From Maylandia zebra (lineage: Eukaryota > Chordata > Actinopteri > Cichliformes > Cichlidae), in contig NC_135173.1 in the NCBI RefSeq assembly GCF_041146795.1, forward strand, positions 57,154,865 to 57,218,864: a stretch of 64,000 bases of DNA, given 5' to 3'. Numbering within the stretch: the first letter of the stretch is position 1; every line of letters begins with the position of its first letter. Below, piece after piece: positions 13,428 through 25,345 of this stretch. The position numbers and the translations under genes were made by a program. The notes beneath the pieces are model-generated. The model searched no databases. It was not told where the DNA came from and saw only the letters and a list, made by a program, of their open reading frames with translations.

Positions 13428-14493
13428 GCATCTTTGATTGTATCGTTTTTTAAATATAGTTTTGTTAGTATTGTTTCAAGGATACTAGCAACTTATATAG
13501 TAGTCAAACAAAACACATTTTACTCAGGAGAGTGGCTCCTTTTTAAAGTACTTTTGAATGTAAAACAGTGACTACAGTATATACAATTGCATATAATATA
13601 ATTTGGTTTCAAGACAGTCAGACCTGTACACCAAACCATATTGTGTGTTTGTGGAACAACCAGAGTAAAAAGTTTCAAAAAGTATATGAATCCATTCATC
13701 ACATTCTCATTTTTGAAATGTATTTGAAATTTTGTACTTATTTGTTTGTTTGGTTGCATTTTGATTATTCAAACATGTGGAGGAACCCCATGTCCACTGT
13801 CACAACGAGTCAGATGTTTTATTTTGATTTCAGATCTTGCATCTCCCATTTGGCTTGGCATTAATTTGCAGGTTTCTTAATTATGGGTATTTCACAATAT
13901 CTGTGAACACAAAATATGTCACACAAGAATCCATTTTATATATTAGAGGCCTTAGAGAATATGAAAAATACTGCTTAAAGATAAAGCTGGGATATGTTAG
14001 CGGGGGCTGATTTATTGTCATACAGAAGTAACTCATCAGGTCTCAGAAGCACTTTGTCATCAAAATATTTGTCAATTAATGCTCAGTGAATAGCAGATTA
14101 ATTGTTAATAACTGTTAAATGTTTGAGAGAAATATTTTCTCCCTTTTGGCATGGATAAGTCTATAGAACTCAGGCAGGCGTACGACCTACCTTGTGATTG
14201 GCAGGTCACCACCACATGAGCACTCGGTGCAGTTGACTTTCTGATTCAGCCTACTTTCATCTAGCTTTTAATAGTATTACAATGTGTTATATCATGATGG
14301 TTATGTCCATCATCATGGCAAACTAACCAACTGTTGATATATTTCAACCTGGACCAAAATGGTTTACTGATCCATCATCCATTCATCCAAAGAGATGTGT
14401 CATTATAGGTAGGTGCTGATTTATTAGTAGGTCAAATTTAATTAATTGACAGACAATCATTGCCTTCTATAATTAGCTATAACTAGTACAATA

Positions 14494-14569
14494 GTTAGCT
14501 GGGATAGGCTCCAGCGCCCCCCGCGACCCTGAAAAGGATAAGCGGAAGCGAATGGATGGATGGATGGAT
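14494..14569 (+). mobile_element. L2-like 3' tail, copy A
   Basis: Short tail with GGGATAGGCTCCAGC, CGACCCTGAAAAGGA and GATGGATGGATGGAT, typical of the 3' end of fish L2-type elements and dependent SINEs. It is flanked by AGTACAATA at 14485-14493 and 14570-14578. Confidence 0.75.
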
Positions 14570-14578
14570 AGTACAATA

Positions 14579-14788
14579 GTGGGGATAGGTTAATTGATCA
14601 ATCTAAATTGCCCATAGGTGTGAATGTGGGAGTGAATGGTTGTCTGTCTCTATGTGTTAGCCCTGCGACAGACTGGCGACCTGTCCAGGGTGTACCCCGC
14701 CTCTCGCCCTGTGACAGCTGGGATAGGCTCCAGCACCCCCCGCGACCCTGAAAAGGACAAGCGGAAGCGAATGGATGGATGGATGGAT
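14579..14788 (+). mobile_element. L2-like 3' tail, copy B
   Basis: A longer copy of the same tail, with AATTGCCCATAGGTGTGAAT, GCGACAGACTGGCGACCTGT, then the GGCTCCAGC and GGATGGATGGAT ending. It lies directly after copy A and is flanked by AGTACAATA at 14570-14578 and 14789-14797. Confidence 0.8.
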
Positions 14789-14869
14789 AGTACAATATAC
14801 CAGTAGTCTCTTGAACCATGTGTACATGGGAAAAAGTAATGTACTTTGAATACGTACAATGAATCATGT

Positions 14870-15513
14870 TGACAACTATATTGAAAATACAATTTATTAC
14901 ACTGAGTAATAAATACATACAAAGATGCAAGTTAACAGCATTTTCCTTTTTTTCCCTCCCTTTAATACCAAAACCAACCTCAACACGAATCAACTGATGC
15001 ATTTGGCACGTCTCTGTCCCTCCCTTACTTAGCTAGGTGTTAAAGGGGTCTGAAAATCAGACCAACCACTACCAAAAAAACCCAAAGTTTAAAAAAAATT
15101 CAAAGAAAAAGTCCTCCCCATCTACACCTGTATACTCCATGCAGTGTCTACAATTAACCTATGGGCCCATTTGCATGCATAAACCAATGCTTTAAATATG
15201 AAGTCAAAACTATGATCCAAAAAAATGGGGCATAAAAAAAAACAAAACAAAAAAAAAAAAAAAAAAAAAAAACCAAACACATGATATCTCTCATTTTAGT
15301 TCCAGTAACCCACACATGATTGAAATTATCCTCCAGAGCTCTCAGGAGTCACAAATTGCATTACTGTATTTCTTTTTTTTTCTCTCTCTCTCTTGAGGAG
15401 CTTGCTGTTCCATCCTTTGTTCATTTACTTCCTCCTTGCAAAGGAAACGCCATGCAAGTTATTTTTTCTCCTCATGAAAGGTAGTTCTTGCAGGGAGGAA
15501 TGGGCGTTTTTAG
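14870..15513 (-). other. cdk2ap1: CDK2AP1 3' UTR with poly(A) signal
   Basis: The stop at 15514 is followed (minus strand) by about 620 bases ending near AATAAA at 14898-14893. It contains an A24 run on the plus strand (15249-15272). The L2 tail copy begins about 100 bases past the signal, which supports the gene ending here. Confidence 0.65.
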
Positions 15514-18500
15514 CTAGGACCTTGCATTCCTCTCAGTCTCAGCCAAGCATTCACGCACCAGCCCCCTGGCATGGATTATTCCTTTGAAGAAAAACAAATA
15601 CACATTTAGTCTGAGAAATGTTAATGCTTGCATGCTGCTTTTGTATTGCTCTGCATATCAAGGTTACCTCTTTTCAGTCGCTCCATTGCACTCTTACTTC
15701 CAGCGTATGTGGGTCTGATCTCCTTTCCGAGCTCTTCAATGATGGCCAGCAGCTCTGCATATTTGTTCTGAGGCACTTGGCTGCCAGTAGAGCCCTGAAG
15801 TTAAAGCAAAAATCAGTCAGGTTCAATACATTTAAACTGGTTTCTGATATGCAAAATGGAGCCTTATCAACACAGTACAGTTTGATACTTGGTACAGTTT
15901 GATACCAAAAATTAGGACCTGTGGAGTCCGGGGTGGAGAGTAGTGTCTAAAATTGACCTTCATAATGTCCCAACACTACAGCAGACACAGAGGTATTTCA
16001 TGTCACTATAAGAGTGACATAAGCAGCCCTGCTTAAAATCTCTAAGGAATCACCACTTCTTGATTCAGTTGTGCTGCTGCTGTGTAAAAGACCACCACTG
16101 GATATAAACAGGTAAAAACACTGCTTTTCATCATATGGGTGGTTTGACGGACTGTAAATGCAATTTTAATATACAAATATGACTTATGTTGAAACCTGGA
16201 CTGTAAAGTTGATATGAATATGAAGTAATTAGGCCAATGTTCTCCAGTTTTGCACAAATAAAACTCAACAAACAACAATCTTGTATCTTCCATGGCAATG
16301 AAGGAAATGTAAAAACTGGAAAAGTATGTTTGTTTGGTTTTGCCTTTACGAGCTGGGGTATGCAGTGAGTTTAGTAGTTACCTGTGAAAATCCCAGAGAA
16401 GGAGGTCCGTAGTCACTCAGAAGGGGCCTGTAGGACTGCAGCGTGGCCAGGTTAGCTGCTGAGGGAGACTGAAGGTTTGCAACTGTGGACAATTCAAAAA
16501 CAACTCCTGTCAAAATCAAAATAGACAGACAAATCAAATATATTCGAAACCAACCAACTGCTCAACTTTTAAAGCACTTTAGAGAACCTGTAAGGTTAAA
16601 AGGCACTACAAATAGAAACTGTTTGCCATTAAAGATATTTTTTTAAATGGAAATTGTATTATCAGAGCAGTAAAGCAGGCTTTTTTTTTCTTATAGTCAG
16701 CAGTTTCACAAAGGAAGCTCTTCAGTGTTTGTGGTGTGGGAAACAGCAGGGAGGTGATGCTGATGGTGCAGGGCTTGACAGTGCATATGTTTCACATTAC
16801 AGTTAAAGAAAAGATGCATATACTGTAAAAGGTTTTTAGGAACATGTGTGCGAATTAAATATACTACAGCATTCACCACAAGCAGCAATTATTCTTCTCA
16901 CAGGTGTAGTATCTCCTCTCTGACACACACACACACACAAACACACAAACACACATACACAGAAAACATTAAAAGTACAACGCCGCAAGAAAGTGAGCCC
17001 AGGCGGGGTGAAGTGATTTTCTAGTTTCAGCAGCAGCAGTGCTTGTTACTGTCATCACACTCAAAACCTTTATCAAACCACCCATTTAGTGACCTCAGAC
17101 ATGAAGAAAAGAGATGAGTATACCAGTGAATCTTTATACTTTTCTTCCAAGAAGACAGACTTTATCATTTTTGAAAGTCATCTTGAACAATGAAGGTTGT
17201 TTAAAGTTCAGTCCAGTCCTTGTACCTGATCACCTTCAAAGGAATGTTCTTTTTCTTTGTAAAGCCACCTAACACTGATCTATGAATCACTCAAGCTTGA
17301 AAAAAGGCACAAAACTTAGATTATCAAGGAGTTTTGTTACTACATGACAGAGGACTTAGCAAAGAACCAATTTAAATTCTGTCTTGAGGCGCTTTTTTAC
17401 CAGCAGCCTGCTGCAGAAGTAAACATCTTTAGATGACTATGAAAAATGCCAACAATAACACAGTTTGTCAGGTATAATAGAGTATATTTACACCAATATG
17501 GAGAACTTGGAGGACAAAAGAGGAGCAAAGGCCTAAAGAGCTATCTTTAGGCCTGGGTTATCTTATCTGAATGTCATATGTTTAAGAAAAAGGAGAAAAA
17601 AAATCTGTCACAGGAGAGATGCATCTGGCCCTTCAGGTGATCCACCTACTATTCACCAAAGCCTCATCAGAAACAGGCTCAGCTGAAGCGTAGCTGTCAA
17701 GAAGCTGTTCTTAAGGAAGGAAAACTGGGGAAAAAGGCTCAAGTATGCCAAGTTACACAAGAACTGGGCTGAAAATCACCAGCAACAGGGCGTTCAAATT
17801 TTTAGTTTGTGTACCGAGAAGGTCAGGAGAGCACTACAGCCATCTATAAAACAGGATGAAAGCTCTGTCATGGTTTGGGGATGCACTTTAGCCAGTGATG
17901 TTGGGGCTCTTGTCAAAATTAATGGATTGTGAACGGAGAAAAGTACAATCAGATTTTGATCCACTATGCAAGCATTTCATTTTTCACCATGATAATGTTC
18001 CCAAACATACTGGAGTAAGTATGTTTGGGAAATGTTTTTGTATCCAGGTATGCTCTAGCATACCTGGATACAAAAACATTTACTGGAACACAGTCAGTCT
18101 GACCTCCCCTTACTCTGAAGCAGTGTTCCTATGTTCCTAGTTCCTATGAGAGTTAAGGCTGTGTTGAAGAACAAAGCTTCAACTTTCGAGATTGTTGGAA
18201 TTATATAAACTCTCTTTTTGCATTATATACTGTATTCCCATGTATGTTTGCACATGATTCAATAAATCTCTACATCCATTTCCCATTTCCCTAGCAAAAT
18301 ATAAAGAAATGAGGGGTGGTTTAAGACTACAGTACAGTAGATTAATATAAACCTACTAAAAAAATTGTCAGTCCTATTAAAGATAAAGCTAATCAGCAGC
18401 TTATGAAGCCATAAAAACTACTTAAAAATTGTTGTTGGACATAGGTGATATCATCTTTGGTATGCCAAGAGTCTTATGAAAATGGAGAGGTGATGAAATT

Positions 18501-19534
18501 TAGGAGGATTGACCTTTAGATGTATCTGGCAACCTTTATCTGGACTCATTACCTCTGGACTAAAGTACAGCAAGTAGAAGTAAAATGGGTAAAATGTTGC
18601 AAAAGCACTGAAATATCAATATTAACAATCTCATAAGAGAATGTCTGTTAGGGGGGGAAAAAATCATTTTTTTGCACTTTATTCATGTGCTAAAAATAGA
18701 AATTATTTCACTTGTTACTAATAGAATTTTTGAATTACAATTTTACCAAATACCCACATAGCAATCTGTACACAACCATTAGCTTGAATTGGAACGACAA
18801 TTCCTATTGTTATTTTTTCCTTCTCCTTCTTTCTTTTAATTCTTAACTCTTCCCACTACTCTTCCATACATTTCTCTATATAACACATACCTTTACTTTG
18901 AGCAGATTGATTTTTTGTATTGTTTTACGTTTTGGCTGGTAACATAAAGAAACTGGGGGATCTGAACACTTCCATCCACGCACATGCACCTCCATAATCA
19001 CCGCTCCCCTGTCGCTTTGTTCGCTTGTAATATTCAACCTCCAACACGAGATGTCCTCGAAGAGACATAAAAAAAATTCGAGGCAGATCAATCGGCAGCT
19101 CCGACCGAGGAGCATCATGGAGGAAACGGAACAAGGCTGGCTCAAGAAGACATAAGTGATACATTTTTGTCACCGTGTAACGGCACCCACCCGGCGGGAC
19201 CGCGACCCCGGACGACGGATATCGACACTGTAGGAACCGCCGCCGACTCCTTTCACATCCCCACCGTGTTTCTCCGCCGACTTGTATCGCGGATGGCGCT
19301 CTTTTACATTAGTAATAATGGCGGATATGAATTAGCCTAGCTCCCAGGATCTGACCCTATATATATAACTGGACAAAAACTACAGACACGGTCTTTCTCC
19401 AGGTATTCTCCGAGACCCCGAATTTAACACTCGATTTAACAGACGGATACTTTGATTTTCTCCGCCGTTTTTTCCTTACCCTGGTTCCCAGAAGTTCCCG
19501 GAATGTGCTGATGGACATTGGGTTTGTAAGACAT
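15514..19534 (-). CDS. cdk2ap1: CDK2-associated protein 1 (p12DOC-1)
   Basis: Small nuclear regulator that in mammals binds CDK2 and is a subunit of the NuRD complex. Coding exons (minus): 19534-19480 (starts MSYKPN, the family N-terminus), 16506-16382, 15794-15668, 15581-15514 (stop TAG). The product is 124 residues when acceptor 16506 is used, or 116 with the internal acceptor at 16482; human is 115. The core is near identical to human: [50 protein letters not shown], then [21 protein letters not shown] (21 residues as landmark) including the conserved C-terminal Cys reported for dimerisation. The ending NARS rather than NART, and the SDYGPPSLG block, favour CDK2AP1 over CDK2AP2. The first exon lies at the edge of a CpG-rich stretch (about 19,160-19,500). 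A Tc1 relic sits in the first intron. Confidence 0.95.
17590..18090 (+). mobile_element. Tc1/mariner-type transposase relic
   Basis: Broken plus-strand frames carry Tc1 landmarks: SVMVWGC(T)[11 protein letters not shown] near 17868-17925 and [10 protein letters not shown] near 17980-18012 (normally FQQDNDPKHT, with the second catalytic Asp preserved). Upstream, about 17620-17700 resembles the helix-turn-helix part. Stops and frameshifts are frequent, no terminal inverted repeats were identified, and the 3' third is missing or replaced by hairpins at 18000-18081. It is antisense to CDK2AP1 in its intron. Confidence 0.7.
18000..18081. repeat. Two adjacent perfect hairpins (12-bp and 25-bp arms)
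   Basis: Arms 18000-18011 and 18018-18029 (CCCAAACATACT and its complement, 6-base loop) are directly followed by arms 18030-18054 and 18057-18081 (perfect over 25 bp, 2-base loop). They interrupt the Tc1 transposase relic just after its DNVPKHT motif. Confidence 0.9.
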
Positions 19535-19559
19535 TCCCAAAGACATTGTAAATTAAAGA

Positions 19560-21109
19560 AATAAAAATGACCCGAAATTCAGTGAAGCGTCTGTCTCTCA
19601 CTTTTTGTTTACAACAGCGGCACCGGCAAATATGGCCGTCACTTTATATTGACACCCACTGTGCTTTTTAACATTGCTACTATCCACTGCGGATTATCAA
19701 GAAAACGGTTAAAAGAAGCACATTTCACCACAAAGCGACCAAATTCGCGCACGCTTTAACACGCATTTTAAGCACATTTGCCAACCTTTATCCCGAGTTT
19801 ACTTTAACGACACTTTTAAAATACTTTTTTTTTAACAAAAAGTGTTTAAACGTGATATGTGTTTAGATGTTTTAAACGTAATTTTTTACACAACATTATG
19901 AAGGAGAAACTAGACTTTTAAAGTAGAATAGGCAACCAGACGTGGATACATGTATTTGAGGTTAAACTTTATACTCACTCATTTTTTTTAATATATATAT
20001 TTTTTTCTTTTTTTTTTTTAAGATAAAGTATGAAAGAAAACCAGCGTACCTGTCTTTGTCTGAGGGGTCGTATCCATTACTACTGATAGCAGTCTGCTTT
20101 TACCTAAAAAGAAAAGTAACTGGAGTTGGAAGCAGGCGCTCTTATTTCGGAGACTTGGTTATCTTCAGTTTTTCAAAAATGTGCTCAGGAGTCATTTCAG
20201 TTCTTCATGTCCCATCAGTACTCTTGGCCACATGGTTGGACACACAAAGGCAAAAGTGTGGTCCAATCGTGGCTCTCAGGGTCATGACCCGGACCCCTGC
20301 CCACTCTGCCCCCCCACTCCCCCCAAAAAACGAAGGCGCACATAACAGGGTGAAAAATGAACTGTTTAGCGTTAAATCATTTCAAAATAAACGTTCCTAA
20401 TTTTGGTAATTGCAATCTTGGCGCAATGCAAGCAGCGGGAGCTCATCAATAAAACCACCATATAAAGCTTGAGGTTTAGAAGACAGCAGTTTTTATGGAT
20501 TTTTTTAAATTATTATTTTACAAAAAAATAATTAGTCTGACATTTTAAGGAGCTGGAGAATTGCTCCATAAAAAACACCGTAACGGCCTTTCTGAGAGTA
20601 TTTCACCATGCTTTCGTGTTTAATGCACTTTGTATTAACTTATGTGTGTGGGAATTATATGTAATGGCATTATATACTTAGTTGCCAGTTTATTAGCAAC
20701 ACCTAAAGTAATAGAGCTATAAATGCTCATATACACCTTACACGTTTAATATGCATGCATAATGATTTTTCTGCACTTATAAAGTACAGCTCTCAGTGTA
20801 GTTAAAGTACCTAAATAAATAAATACAGAGTAAGCACCTCGCAGCATTCTCACATGCAGTGTTTTTACTTTTCATAGGAATATTTTTAAGAGTTGCATTA
20901 CTGCCTTTAATAATAAAATAGAGTGCCTACATTAAAAACAAAAAACAAGCATACCACACTTGTCATCTCATATTGCTAGTTGCTGTTTTTTGATAAACGA
21001 TTAACTGATGTTTCTGGAAGAACTCAAGTCCAGTCATCTGTAACTGTAGTCTGCATATCTGGAGAATTCTATAATGTAATGCAGTAGCTTTTCAGTATTA
21101 CAACACACA
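19560..21109. other. CDK2AP1 upstream/leader DNA and intergenic spacer to SBNO1
   Basis: CDK2AP1 is transcribed leftward, so 19,535 to about 20,100 should hold its leader(s) and promoter. CpGs are most dense at 19,160-19,800. From about 20,400 to 21,109 I see only AT-rich spacer with no recognisable gene or repeat. Confidence 0.5.
20050..20077 (-). CDS. cdk2ap1: Candidate alternative first coding exon of CDK2AP1
   Basis: ATG at 20077 opens nine codons (MDTTPQTKT) ending in ACAG|GTACGC at 20050. The phase (1) is the same as that of the MSYKPN exon, so it joins exon 16506-16382 in frame. It lies 0.5 kb upstream of the standard first exon. It could equally be a chance ATG plus donor in leader sequence; only transcripts can decide. 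Confidence 0.4.
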
Positions 21110-21467
21110 ACAATGTAGAAGTATACCAAGCTTTATTGAGCATTGCACTCAGTCATATACAGGTAATTTTGAACTTTTGTACAACTCTTGTCAGTAGTGC
21201 AACTCGTGCAATAATGAAAGGAAAAAACATTTAAGTCCTTCAAGTGTTTCAACTTCAGATGAGCTAAATCTGCCGTGACATTTTGACAGCATTTTAAAAA
21301 ACAAAACAAAAACAGGAAAAAAACAAAAACAAAACAATGTTTCCAAGTCAGCCACCAGCCCAAAAGATAAAATAACATGAGTTGTTGGTCTGTACATGGT
21401 GCACATTCAAGTTAAAATGAGACTTCCAATTAGAGAGCAAGCTCTAACGAATAAGTTCTCCCTCCAC

Positions 21468-21470
<3 letters not shown>

Positions 21471-21505
<35 letters not shown>
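21471..21505 (+). repeat. A35 homopolymer
   Basis: Thirty-five A residues on the plus strand within the presumed SBNO1 3' UTR. Confidence 0.9.
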
Positions 21506-21508
<3 letters not shown>

Positions 21509-23545
21509 AAAAAAAGGATGCATGAACAATTTCAGTTTGACTCATTTTACAAACTGTACAAATGATACAAAGATTTGTTCTTGTTCCACCTAACAGTAAC
21601 CACTCCACAGGTTTAGGAATCAAACACATCCTCTGTTTAATTATCACCACTGGGACAGCTCACGTATCCAGACTTTGCTCTGACCCTTCCAGGGCAGGTC
21701 AAGCATCACACAACATATGACTGAGGTGGTACAGGCTCAACAGAAAAAGTGGACTGTACAACAAACAGACCTTAATTACAAGAAAGCAGAGAAACTGGAG
21801 AACCATGTTTGGATGTTTGACACATACGAGCTGTAAATACAGCTAAACACACACAGAGCAACTGTACTGAGCAAAGATGTCCAAGGACCACTGAGTTCTA
21901 ATCATGCATTTGCAATACACTGTAAAACTCTTGTGTTTGGGTCTTCGTATGAGTTTAACCCCTGAGCAGATTTACATTTACCAAAAAAAAAAAAAAAAAA
22001 AAAAAATCAAAGTAATAGAAGAAAAAAAAAAAAAAAAAAAAAACACTGAGAAGGACAGTGATGCAGACTGCTGTGAAACCTTGAACATACGCACACATGA
22101 AAAAGGCTGTTGTCAACAACATGCATTTCACAATTTTTCAGGAACCCTTTATCTTTTTAAAAACTAATCATTTTTTTGCCATTTTCTCTGTTTTAATAGC
22201 AGCCAGCTAAAGACCAAGTCAAGAAATAAAACTGTTGTAATGGATTGGAAAGGAGTACAATATTAAATAGTTTTCCCTCGACCCCAAACTATGACCTAAA
22301 TTTTTTCTATTGCCAAAAATTTTTTTAAGCATCAAGTAAACATTTAACAACTGATTCACAGCACTGTAATGTAGCTTTAATTATTTAGCACTTTTGTCTA
22401 TGATATTTCTTCTTGTGAGCATTCAAATGCTGCCACGTCTGAACAAATGACGACACTGAAACAATCATTACAGTTGCCTAATTGATGTGCTTTGTTTCAT
22501 TTCAGTGCAGTGTGAGTCTATACTGCACTTTGCAGTAATTTATGGTCTCTGCATTTTATCACCACCTGCCCCTTAAATCCTCTGATAGTAAAGGGAAACA
22601 CTGTATAGTAATGTTAAAGGCCCTCACATGAGGAGATAAACTCTTAACACCATCTGTTTGTAGCTACAATAAAGGCCATAAACCATTTATTAAATGTTTC
22701 AATACTTTAATAAGCACTAAATTGTATTTATTGTACCTAGTTCCCCAGTTTGCTTAATATTCATCATCTCTAACATTTTAACACCCTATGTATATAGAAC
22801 TCAGAGGATAGCTGATGCAAAAATAACCAAATCATTTCTTTGTGAAGGTGACCAACTGCTGTAGCTCCAAGTACTCAGGCAAATGCACGTTCACAAACAA
22901 CTGGCTGATCAAGTTCCAACATGGACAAAGAGGAACAAAATGTTCAAGTTAAACATTAAAACAAACAAAGAAACTTTAAGGAATCTGAGACCTGTGTGAA
23001 AAACATGAGCAAAAACAGAAATTGGCCTGATTTTAGAAGGAAGTGGAACCTGACAATAAGAATATTTGGTTTTTACCGTCTCATGAGCAAATATGCCAGA
23101 TACAGTGCATCAGAAGCCCCCCCCCCCCAAAAAGCAAAAGGTTTCCTGCAGTAAACTGCATCACTTTTTCTACTTCAGAAAAAAACAAGAACTCTTACGC
23201 TGCAAGTAGTGCTGGGTAATATCTAATATAATGAGTCTCTAGCATACATTAATATGTGATTGTAGTTAAGCACTATATGCCCATCTGTGACTTTCCTCTG
23301 ACTCTGAAAAAACAGATTTTGCTTCATCTACTTTTGGTCCAGACCCACAAAAAGTCTTTGTTTCATACTGAGGTGGTTCTGGGGTCAAACAGGGTAAAGT
23401 ATCAGTGAGGAGTGGATAACTCAGATCAACATGCTCTCTTAAAGTCACAAATCTTCTCACTCTGAATGTCAGAGGAAAATACATCACCTGTCAAATATCT
23501 CCAGGTGAAAGGAAGAGTCTCTGGAGATTACAAATTTTGGGGGTT

Positions 23546-23563
23546 GGGGGGGGGGGGGGGGGG
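23546..23563 (+). repeat. G18 homopolymer in SBNO1 3' UTR
   Basis: Eighteen G residues preceded by GGGGGTT (C-rich in the SBNO1 transcript). The run length is at risk of sequencing error. Confidence 0.9.
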
Positions 23564-23754
23564 AGAAGAAAAAAGAAAATTTCTCTATACAACCACTGCT
23601 TTACATCCGAGTGTCACCACAGCTTGGTACCACACCTCTGACCCTCAGGAACAATGAGGGTTGTGCAGAAGGTCCTGGAGCCTGCAGTGTAGAGAGATCC
23701 CTTCAGGGAGGGATGTGAACTTAAGGGGTAGAGATGGGGATTAAAGCCCCTAAA

Positions 23755-25290
23755 CTATGTGTGGTGTGTGTGGCTCAGACTCTGAGGGTGAAGCTGCTGC
23801 CGTTTCTGCTGCTCCTGCACAGCCAGCTGCTGACACTGGTCCGATGTTGAGAGCTTGTTAATTAACGGAGACACACAGTTCGCCGGAATGATCAGTCCTG
23901 CATTAAAAACAACACAGAAATTTTAAAAAAGGTCTGAGCATAAGCCCGGTGTCTACACATCTGTAGACACCATGTTACATGTTTGTCTGTTAAATAATAA
24001 GGCACAAAACATAAAACCAGGAGTTTCGCTGAGACGCCAGCTCTACCAAGAAATGAGACTAGTTTCCAAAATATGAACTTCTCCTTTAGTACAGCAGTCA
24101 CTTAACTTACCGACTATCCTCTGCCCATCTTCGGTTCTCAGCCGGACAATCTGCACCTTTACATTGGTTCCACTGACCGGGGTGAGCACTTCCTCCAGCT
24201 CATTCCAAACACTGAGCACTGATCCACACAAAACGTAGTACCTCCTGCACCGAAGACCAACTTCACACTGTAGACCCACTGACGCCTTCTTGCAGTTACC
24301 GCGCCTGACAACAGAAAAACACAAACAGGTTTACAAAAAAAAAAAAAAAAAAAGACCACAGAGCAATGGAAGCATCAAAGGTTGAAGCTGCTTATGTCCT
24401 CTCATTAAGTACTGGCACCATTTTCATTGCCAAATTAATCTGCATTTGGTGCTCTGAGAAGTAGTTTCTGTCATCAACAAATGTGGGATTGGAATACAGT
24501 AAGCAAAGTAAGCACCATGCAAATCTGAAGTGCACATACCAATATGCGTGTGAGCAGATTTTTTCTGAAGACTTGTACTGGTCAGTCCAGTGCTGCTTGG
24601 CATCTTCTGACAAGACCTAATACAGGGAGGGCAAAACACATATGATTCACAAAAAAATATTCTGTCTTCTTCTTGTCACAGTTTAAATGAAAGAGTGTCA
24701 TCTAACCTTTTTAAATTTCTTCTTGAGGTCTGCGTACGTCTCCAGTTTGACCTGCCGGCCGGTGTTGGGCCTGTACACCAAGAACAGCCTCTTCTTAGTG
24801 TTCACCTCTTTGACAAGGATGGCCGTTTTTTTGTTGTTCCTCATCTGAAAATCAACCACAGACATGTACGTCATATGTCACTGCTCTGCATTCACACACA
24901 CATGTAAGAGTTAACTACACTTTATTACAATCTAGAGGCTAACTCACAGAAAGAGGTTCAGCTATTTGAGCAAAAAAAAAAAAAAAAAAAAAAAATCAAT
25001 AAGGAATGAAATGTGATCAATAAGGAATGAACCCCCCAATTCAGACACACAAGAGTTAGCACTTCCATACCTGCACATAGAAACCATCATCGGCTCCATT
25101 CTGGTCTGCCCAAGCGTGTGTGGCTTCTTCCCAGGACATTCCCCTTTCAACACTTACCTGTGAATGAAGACACATAAAGTTAGGGGCATATTTGCTATGA
25201 CACAACATTATAAATGGCATACAAAATAACAAGTCTAAAAGTAAGAAAACACTTTAAAAAAAAAAAAAAGTCAAGACTGAGCGTATCTCA

Positions 25291-25345
<55 letters not shown>

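Larger units (their letters stand above)
12164..14869. other. MPHOSPH9 leader/promoter and intergenic DNA
   Basis: This stretch holds the probable noncoding first exon and promoter of MPHOSPH9, a 15-bp inverted repeat (13389-13427) and two L2-like tails (14494-14788). The open frames at 13520-13864 are AT-rich and show no recognisable domain. No gene matching human MTRFR is visible. Confidence 0.6.
21110..23754 (-). other. sbno1: SBNO1 3' UTR with poly(A) signal
   Basis: After the stop at 23755 about 2.6 kb of non-coding sequence runs to AATAAA at 21137-21132. It is loaded with homopolymers on the plus strand: A35 (21471-21505), A24 (21983-22006), A22 (22022-22043) and G18 (23546-23563). No other gene is visible. 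Confidence 0.6.

Noticed and set aside
13520-13864. Frames on both strands that could be a small gene in the MTRFR position
   Set aside because: AT-rich, no GGQ release-factor motif, no splice context or homology that I recognise.
18876-19173. Minus-strand frames of 82-89 codons next to the CDK2AP1 CpG region
   Set aside because: They lie in the first intron, lack phase-matched splice sites and show no conserved motif.
21396-22167. Lysine-rich open frames
   Set aside because: Produced by poly(A) runs in the SBNO1 3' UTR.
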